64,000 nucleotides of DNA from Hibiscus mutabilis (taxonomy: Eukaryota > Streptophyta > Magnoliopsida > Malvales > Malvaceae), in assembly GCA_019671005.1 (NCBI GenBank), contig CM033718.1:22448014-22512013 (forward strand), in the 5' to 3' direction. The translations under genes and the position numbers were made by a program. Shown piece by piece: positions 57,385-64,000 of the stretch. The stretch's first letter is position 1. The number at the start of each line of letters is the position of its first letter. The notes below the pieces were generated by a model. It did not search any database. It was not told the origin of the DNA and worked only from the letters and a program-made list of their open reading frames with translations.

Positions 57385-57845
57385 TTCCGAAATAGAAACG
57401 AACAAATCCAAGTAACTTTCTTTTACGAAGTGGCGAAAACAAATTGGGTAGCGCTGGCATGTCCTTCCAAAGCTGCAACGAACATACCAGATATGCGACT
57501 CATTCCTTCGAAGCAGTAGCGAACAAATCCAAATAGCTTGCTTTCCTAAAGCGGCGAAAACAAGGGTGATGTCGACATATCCCTCGAAAACGGTAATAGA
57601 CTGGCATATTATCCTTCAAATGACCTATTCCTCTGAAACGACAATAAATGAATCCCAATAACATGCTTTCCCAAAACGGAAAAAACAACTAGGTGATGCT
57701 GACATGTCCTTTTGAAATGACAGTGAACAAGTTAAACTTATTTCCCTAAGCGGTAGAAACAAAACTAGACAAATACATCGTGAACAGATGGTGTAGTTGT
57801 GTTCTTCCAAAGTGGCAGTGAACAGAAAACAAATCTCCAAATGCA
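57385..57845 (-). repeat. About 122-bp tandem repeats, 3' UTR of Ogre copy 2
   Basis: Copies near 57387, 57509 and 57632 with GAACAAATCCAAATAGCTTG-like cores and GCGGCGAAAACAA blocks, then a decayed fourth. Homologous to 1780-2190. Confidence 0.7.
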
Positions 57846-59020
57846 GGTTTTGTTCCTCTTGGGCCTGAGGATAGGTTTTCTTTCATGGCTCTTTAGTTCT
57901 GAAATCCTTGGGTGATGGTTTTGAAATTCTTTGCTTGGAAATTCCTTCTTAGGTTTTTTTCTTTTCTTTACTCCCCTCTCATGGAGTATCTGATCTATCC
58001 TTTGAACCTATAAAAGATGAATGATTATGAAGGAATGAGTTAGCATGCTCCTGACTTAGGGATGTCTAACTAGGTATGATGCATGGGTGAAGTTAATTTT
58101 CTTGGACACTTTCTCTTCTTGGTCCTTCAAATTTAATCTTCTCTTGTTCTTCTATCCTCTTCTTGGTGATGGCGATGCCCAATCTCTTACTCGGGTTTGC
58201 CCATTATGTCTTTCTTTTCTCGAGTCCCTGATCCTTTTGGTCTAAAGTAGCTTTTTAGGTTTTACCTTTAGAAATGTTATTATATTTTTTCCCCTTTTTC
58301 TATTTCTTTTTCTTTCTTTTTTGGCTTTTTTCTTTTCTTCTTTTTTTGATTTTTTTTGGACGCCCTTACGAGTTTTCGCCTATCACTCTTTGGATTTTAT
58401 CTCGAGCAACATTCAAAGCCTTGTCTCGGTGGACCTTGTCGACTTCGCCTCCAATGATCTTTTGCCTTATCTTTGGCGGACTCTTTTCTTATATGGGAAC
58501 AATCCTGCAATTAATAGATTAAATCACAGTAATGCCGAGAAATCATTTGCTTTTTCATAATCTATGTTAATCTATCTGCATGATGTTTGTGAAATAGACA
58601 ATAGATATTAGAATAAAACTTTATTAATACTAGAAGGAATATTGGGACAATTTTGACAAGTATGGCAAACAAGAAAGAAGTGAAAGAGGTGGCGTCAACT
58701 GTATGAATGAAAGGACCCATCGACCTTGGTAGTACTCATACTGGCCACGCTTGGTTGTTACTCATGATGATTTGAGGGTCGAAGCATAGTCTTTCATCCG
58801 AAACCAGGCATGTCAGTCAGATGCAAAAAATCTTAGCCTATCTGAACCGTCATTTTCGAATTTTCAATTCAGATCCTCCTTTGTTTTTAAGGCGCCCATG
58901 TTCGAGTATTCACCTTAAACCATTTTTTCTTTTTTCCTCTTTTCTTTCTTTTTTCTTTTTTTTCTCTTTCTCTTTATTTTTTCTTTTTTTTCTCTTTCTT
59001 TCTTTTTTTTTTCTCACTTC
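57846..59020 (-). other. Rest of the Ogre copy 2 3' UTR with two purine tracts
   Basis: Pyrimidine-rich (plus) tracts at 58281-58358 and 58923-59015, the second abutting the integrase stop. The spacer between them is colinear with copy 1. Phe-rich ORFs across the tracts are artefacts. Confidence 0.6.
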
Positions 59021-60276
59021 TTATGCGTAATATTTCTTGACAAATTTCGAGTTGATCGGGTTACTCAATTCTTTCCCATCCATTTCTGCTTAAATTAATG
59101 CTCCGCCGGAGAAAACCTTTTTCACAACATAAGGCCCTTCCCAGTTTGACATCCATTTTTCTTAAAAATCTCTTGGATTTAATAGGATCCTCTTAAGCAC
59201 CAGATCACCTACTCGAAATTCCCTTGGGCAAACCTTCTTATTATAAGCCCGCATCATCCTTTTCTGATACATTTGGCTGTGACAGATGGCCCTCAACCTT
59301 TTTTCTTCAACAAGGTTCAACTGATCAATCCTGGCCTGCATCCATGCGGCTCGTCCAACTTTACCTCATTCAAAATTTGAAGCAAGAGAATCTCTACCTC
59401 GATGGGTAATACCACCTCCGTGCCATATACCAAAGAATACGACCTTACCCCAGTAGAAGTTCTTACAGAGGTCTGGTAGGCAAATAGAGCAAAGGGTAGC
59501 CTTCTGTGCCAATACTTGAAAGTCTTTGTGGTTTTGGCTATGATCTTTTTGATATTCTTATTTGCTGCTTCTACTGCTTCGTTCATCTTGAGGCGATAGG
59601 GAGTAGAATTATGGTGTGCAATTTTGAACTATTCGCGCACTTCGGTCATCATCTTACTATTCAGGTTGAAAGCATTGTCGGTGACGATTCTTTCGGGCAG
59701 ACCAAAGTGACATATAATTTCTTTTTTTAGGAATTTGCAAACCGTCGCTTTTGTGATACTGTCATATGAAACGGCTTCTACCCACTTGGTGAAGTAATCT
59801 ATGGCTACTAAGATGAAGCAAGCCCGTTGGAAGCCTTCAGATGTATTTGACCAATGACATCCATGCCCTAAGCAGCGAAAGGCCACAAAGAATTCATGGT
59901 GTGTAGTGGCAGTGGCGGGGAGGGTATCTTATCGACATATATCTAACATTTATGGCACTTCTTAGAATAGCTAATGCAATCTCCCTCCATTGTTGACCAG
60001 AAGTATTCATATCCCATGATCTTCCTTGCCATTGAGAATCCACTAGCTTGGGTCTCACACAATCCTTTGTGGACTTCGAATAAAATAGCTTCAACTTCCC
60101 GAGTGTCGACGGATCTTAACAGTACCTGATCTTTGCTTCTTTATACAAAATCTCCCTATCAAGGACATATCCCGATGAAAGCCTTCGGATAGTTCTTTCA
60201 TCATTATCGTCGACCCCTTTTGTGTAAGCCTGGCACTTGACGTATTTGAGGATATCATGGTACTATAGATTACCAT
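59021..60276 (-). pseudogene. Integrase of Ogre copy 2
   Basis: Core: CFILVAIDYFTKWVEAVSYDS (first Asp), GLPERIVTDNAFN (second Asp, intact unlike copy 1), then TAG at 59629-59631, then MNEAVEAANKNIKKI (Glu). C-terminal: PREFRVGDLVLKR, LSNPIN, KYYA then TAA at 59021. Another stop lies in NPRDF-stop-EKW. The zinc-finger part extends to about 60270. Confidence 0.85.
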
Positions 60277-60322
60277 CTTTCTCCTTCTCTAGACTATAAC
60301 AATGAGCAAGTACGTCAAAAGT

Positions 60323-60941
60323 TTATATTTCAATTAACTTCATCTCGGCCTCCGAGTTTAAATTGAAAACGACAGCCACGGTGGCCAAGGCATAGGCCAT
60401 CTGATTATCCTTTCTTGGCAAATAGGCAAAACTAATTTCTTCAAAATTCTTGACCAACTCTTGAATCAGTTTGTAGTACTTAACCAATTTTGGATCTATA
60501 GTTTCCCATTCCTTCTGAAGCTGGTAAATTACCAAGGACGAATCTCCAAAAAACTTGAAGTATTCTGACTTTCCTTTCTATGGCCGCACAAAGTCCCATG
60601 GCGCAAGCCTCATATTCGACTATGTTGTTGGTGCAGAAGAATTCCAACCTACTAGTAAAGGGGTAGTAGACCTTATCAGGAGAAATTAATACTACGCATA
60701 TTCCGTGACCTAAGGCGTTAGATGCTCCATCAAAGTAAAGCTTCCAAGCTTTTCCTTCGGCGATGGACTCCTCCTCGAGCACAGTACTGATCAAATCTTC
60801 ATCCGAGAAGTTAAAGTCCAACGGCTCGTAGTCATTTGTAGAGCGACTGGCCAAAAGATCTGCCACTACACTCTTTTTTACCACCTTTTGGCTCACGTAA
60901 ACAATATCAAATTCTGACAGCAGCATTTTCCAGCGAGCCAT
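60323..60941 (-). pseudogene. Second (archaeal-type) RNase H of Ogre copy 2
   Basis: KAWKLYFDGASNALGHGICVVLISP (catalytic Asp present), RLEFFCTNNIVEYEACAMGL (Glu), then a +1 shift in an A-run near 60550 (six A where copy 1 has five). The frame continues as MVIYQLQKEWETIDPKL (60323-60535) and AYLPRKDNQMAYALAT. Confidence 0.85.
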
Positions 60942-60989
60942 TTTCCCAATAAGCGCTGGTGCCTCTATAAAAAATTTTAATGGATCAAA

Positions 60990-61310
60990 TCAAGAGATTA
61001 AGTAGGTGGTATGATACAATATATATTTCCTGAGTCGCTTTGTAGCCCACACCAAGGCACAACATAGTTTTTGAATCAAGGGGTACCGTGTTTCACACTC
61101 GGTGAACTTCTTGCTTAAGTAATAAATTGCCATTTCTTTCTTTCCAGAGTCATCATGTTGAACTAACACGCAACCCATCAAATTTTCAAACACGGTAAGA
61201 TACATGATTAGCGGCCTATTTGGTACAAGTGCTACCAAAATTGGAGTGCTGGTCAAATACTTCTTAATTTTTTCTAACGTTTTTTGACAATCTTCGTCCT
61301 AGGTTCCTGG
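60990..61310 (-). pseudogene. Gypsy RNase H of Ogre copy 2
   Basis: TSTPILVALVPNRPLIMYLTV, CVLVQHDDSGKKEMAIYYLSKKF, CETRYPLIQKLCCALVWATKRLRKY, the standard gypsy RNase H succession. TAG at 61299-61301 in NPG-x-DEDCQ is shared with copy 1. Confidence 0.8.
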
Positions 61311-62473
61311 GTTATTTTTTTGGATGAGTCTAAAGACGGGATCACATTTTTCAGTCAGCTAGGAAATGAACCATGAGATGTAATTCAACCTTCCCAAAAT
61401 TCCCAGACTTTCTTTTGTGTTTGGGGCGGCGAGAGCTCTTGGATTGCTCTTACCTTATCAGGGTCAATCTCAATTCCCTTCCGGCTTACTACAAAACCCA
61501 ATAGTCTCTCAGATGTAACTGCGAAGGTACACTTGGCCGGGTTGAGCTTCAACTAGTATTTCCTTAATCTTTGGAAGAGTTTCCACAAATTTTGAATGTA
61601 CTTCTCTTCAGTTTGCGATTTGGCTATCATGTCATCTACGTACACCTCGATTTCCTTGTGCATAATGTCATGAAACAAGGTCACCATGGCTCTTTGGCAA
61701 GTTGCCCCAGCGTTCTTCAATTCGAAGGGCATTACCTTGTAGCAGAATGTCCCCCATATGGTCACAAAAGTGGTTTTTTCCATATCCTCGAGGTGCATTT
61801 TGATCTGGTTATATCCCGAAAAGCCATCCATAAATGAGAACCAAGCATTTCTGGCAGTGTTGTCAACCAATGTGTCAATGTGAGGCAAAGGGAAATTGTC
61901 TTTGGGGCTCACTTTGTTAACGTCCTTGTAATCTATGCACATGCGGACCTTTTCGTCCTTTTTTGGTACTAGAACTATGTTGGCTACCCACTCCGGGTAT
62001 TTGGAAACCTTTAAGAATCCTGCCTTGAACTATTTCTGTACTTCTTCTCTAACCTTTAGCAGTATGCCCTTTCTCATTCTTTTAAACTTTTGTTGGACAG
62101 GCTTCCATTCTGGCCTGATAGGGAGTTTGTGCACCACAATATCTATGTTCAAACCTAGCATATCTTGATATGTCCATTCAAACACATCATTGAATTCTAA
62201 AAGTAATTCCACCAACTCTTGCCTAACTTCTGATGATAACGTACTGCCGATTCTTACTTCTTTCATTTCTTTGTCAGTCTCCAGATTCAAGATCTCTACC
62301 TTCTCTTGACACGAGAGGATTTGTTTTTCTTCACTTACCATCATCCTCAACAACTCCTCCGGGACATCTTCATCCTCTTCATCGATTTTCTCTAAGCATG
62401 TGGGTTGCTCGAAATCCACTTCGAGATTAGGTTTCGAATCATTCATACAGTTTATGTTAAGAGGCTTGCACAA
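61311..62473 (-). pseudogene. Reverse transcriptase of Ogre copy 2
   Basis: RT core 61553-61942: MCIDYKDVNKVSPKDNFPLPHID, SFMDGFSGYNQIKM, YKVMPF, then the catalytic EVYVDDMIAKSQTEE. N-terminal part 62030-62473 has MLGLNIDIVVHKLPIRPEWKPVQQKFKRM. TAG at 61553-61555 after RLRKY is shared with copy 1; a private TAG lies in SWFIS-stop-LTEKC (about 61359). Confidence 0.88.
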
Positions 62474-63044
62474 TTTTGAGAGTGTGCATTGGGAATGGAA
62501 ATGAATAACTTATAAATAATAAATAAATAAATAAATAAATAAATGAAATGAATGTTATGTTTGCCATTTGAGAGAGTAATATAGAAAACGCCCATTTTAT
62601 TGAAAGCAGATAGATAGTGACATAGTGGCCCTTTTACAAAAGATGCATGTTACTTTCAGGTCTAACAACCACATGCAGGTCTTCATAGGCCCAATTGTTA
62701 AGTTCTTCACCCGAAAAACATGGGCGAATCTTGGCCAAGGGCTGGATAATCTTGTCGTTCTTGCATATCATATTCACGTCCATTCCTTCCAAAGCTTCAT
62801 AGGCTAATTCTTCATGAATGCATTTTTTACCTTCTCGAATTACTTCTTGGGCATCATGTTCAGGATTCCTAAGTCCTCCAGATTTGAAGATGTTTTTGAA
62901 ATCTGCATAGGTTATAGGGGCCCAAGGAATGTCCTCCCCTCTGAGTCGAGCCTTCCTTTGCTCTAGTGTCTTCCTCCATTCTTGTATCTTTTGCATAAAA
63001 TTTGTCCTATAACTGAGTCCAAGCCAGTCCACCTTATGGATCAC
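62474..63044 (-). pseudogene. Linker between protease and RT, Ogre copy 2
   Basis: Frame 62634-63044: MIHKVDWLGLSYRTNFMQK, AYEALEGMDVNM, CFSGEELNNWAYEDLHVVV. It matches the copy 1 linker at 7140-7550. A (AAAT)n run lies near 62517-62546. No known enzymatic motif. Confidence 0.6.
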
Positions 63045-63074
63045 ACTGATGGGCCGAAGGCATCCTTGTAGATT

Positions 63075-63794
63075 TTATCCCAAACATTTCCCTTTTCTTG
63101 CCCCCTCCCTAGGAAATTGGCCCCTCTCAGCGACAAAGATAGCGTTGATAAACTCTAATGCCCTAAAAGAACATTCCATTGCTTCTTCATCGGTGTAGAT
63201 ATATGGTGTATCTAAAGTCACCAAGGCGATGATATCTTGTTCGGCATTCACTGTTACCAATTTTCCTTCAATAACGAACTTTAATTTCTGGTGCAGTGAA
63301 GATGAGACGGTGCCGGCTAAATGTATCCACGGCCTTCCCAGCAAATAATTATAGGATGCCCGGATATCTATGACTACAAAGTTAACCATATATTCGGTAG
63401 GGCCTACGAGCAGGGGTACTTCTATCTTCTCGACCACATCTCGTTGGGTCTCATCGAAGGCGCGCACTGTATTATGATAGGGCTTCATGTGTGAGCTATC
63501 AATTGGTAACCGTTGTAGAGTGGCCAATGGCATGACATTCAAGGCAGAACCATTATCAATTAGCACTCCTGGCAACACATAGCCCTTACAGTAAGTGGTA
63601 ATGTTTAAGGCCTTGGTGGACCCCCTACCTTCCGCTGGTACTTCGTCGTCACTAAAAGTGATAAAATTATCAGCGGTGATATATCCAACAATTCGGTACA
63701 ACTTCTCAACCGAGATATCATTTGGGACAAAAGTCTGATTCAAGACCTTCAATAGCGCGCCCCGTTGCTTTTCTGAGTTTAGCAGGAGATCCAA
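63075..63794 (-). pseudogene. Protease of Ogre copy 2, intact 239-codon frame
   Basis: Aspartic protease with VLIDNGSALNVMPLATLQRL as active site, MVNFVVIDIRASYNYLLGRPWIH as the ILG-type C-terminal motif, preceded by ITFSDDE and TYCKGYVLPG. This is one of the longest undamaged frames in the element; it is part of a broken pol, hence pseudogene. Confidence 0.85.
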
Positions 63795-64000
63795 TACCGA
63801 GATTTGAGTCGGCTACTTTCGTAGTTATTCTATAATGTTTTATTCACTGTGTTTCAGAAATCTTAAAAATTCTTGAGCTTGGGTTTCTGTAATTGGTTCC
63901 TTGATCTTTGATGGTGGGTCTTCTCCGAACATCTTCTCGGGTTCGACCTTGGTTTCCTTGCTTCTTTCCTTTTGTTCTTTTGGTGCTTTTTGATTCTCCG
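63795..64000 (-). pseudogene. Start of the gag-pol linker, Ogre copy 2, cut by window end
   Basis: Minus-strand PSKIKEPITETQAQEFLRFLKHSE matches copy 1 at 8357-8480. Gag and ORF1 would lie beyond 64000. Confidence 0.65.

Larger units (their letters stand above)
46807..64000 (-). mobile_element. Ogre/Tat-clade Ty3/gypsy element, copy 2 (runs past the window end)
   Basis: Minus-strand element: 3' LTR (46807-57291, split), 3' UTR, integrase, second RNase H, gypsy RNase H, RT, protease and the start of the gag-pol linker at the window edge. Its coding region is colinear with copy 1 and better preserved. The LTR was interrupted by a chromovirus at 46977/46978 and then lost about 2 kb. Total length unknown. 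Confidence 0.88.

Noticed and set aside
58821..59030. Phe-rich ORF resembling a membrane peptide
   Set aside because: It translates the polypyrimidine tract of the Ogre 3' UTR.
5712..61301. Shared TAGs as programmed gag-pol readthrough signals
   Set aside because: Readthrough signals occur once between gag and pol; these lie inside RT, RNase H and integrase domains, so decay or shared defective ancestry is more likely.

Overview
This window is nuclear DNA of a flowering plant, most likely a eudicot. It has intron-containing genes with plant promoter motifs (telo-box, site II), a SAUR auxin gene, and dense plant-type transposons. The palindrome-rich LTRs (GTATCGATAC) remind me of Malvaceae repeats, but that is a weak recollection and not a call. 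Only three host genes are supported: a coiled-coil protein gene of the CEP135-like type (about 20.75-23.0 kb, with an early in-frame stop), an intronless SAUR gene (26.3 kb), and RPL8/uL2 (34.8-37.2 kb, two coding exons). Most of the rest is transposable elements, many with target-site duplications (TSDs) readable directly.

Layout. 1-17.5 kb: an Ogre/Tat-clade Ty3/gypsy retrotransposon on the minus strand. Its 3' LTR is cut by the window start and its 3.84-kb 5' LTR lies at 13692-17532. It has an extra ORF1 upstream of gag, two RNase H domains, and tandem repeats in the 3' UTR. 17.5-20.4 kb: a SINE, a MULE-type MITE and two neighbouring hAT-type MITEs. 20.7-26.7 kb: two host genes with another hAT MITE between them. 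27-29.4 kb: AT-rich DNA with a MITE and inverted degenerate telomere-like repeats. 29.4-33.8 kb: a Mutator-like element with about 535-bp terminal inverted repeats and a perfect 9-bp TSD. It carries a broken transposase and, on the opposite strand, a plant-mobile-domain ORF. 34.6-37.2 kb: RPL8, whose intron holds a truncated LINE. 38.2-43.7 kb: a LINE interrupted by a Tourist-like MITE that is itself interrupted by a 2.8-kb solo LTR. 43.9-45.7 kb: two hAT-type MITEs, one largely made of a tandem minisatellite. 46.8-64 kb: a second Ogre/Tat element on the minus strand, running off the window end. Its LTR was split by a chromodomain-bearing Ty3/gypsy element (46978-about 55566) whose own 3' LTR is mostly deleted.

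The most unusual signal is in the LTR of that inserted chromovirus. At 48756-48962 there are six consecutive stem-loops. Five share an 11-nt loop (near AGAGCAGCAAG), while the stems differ from copy to copy yet remain self-complementary. This is the pattern expected from selection on, or templated copying of, a folded RNA or DNA structure. Other points worth a second look are three nonsense codons at identical places in both Ogre copies, plant-mobile-type domains in both a retrotransposon and a DNA transposon, and mostly deamination-type stop codons in the chromovirus.

The host genes do not form a pathway. RPL8 is a housekeeping ribosomal protein, SAUR an auxin-response growth gene, and the third a putative cytoskeleton-related coiled-coil protein.
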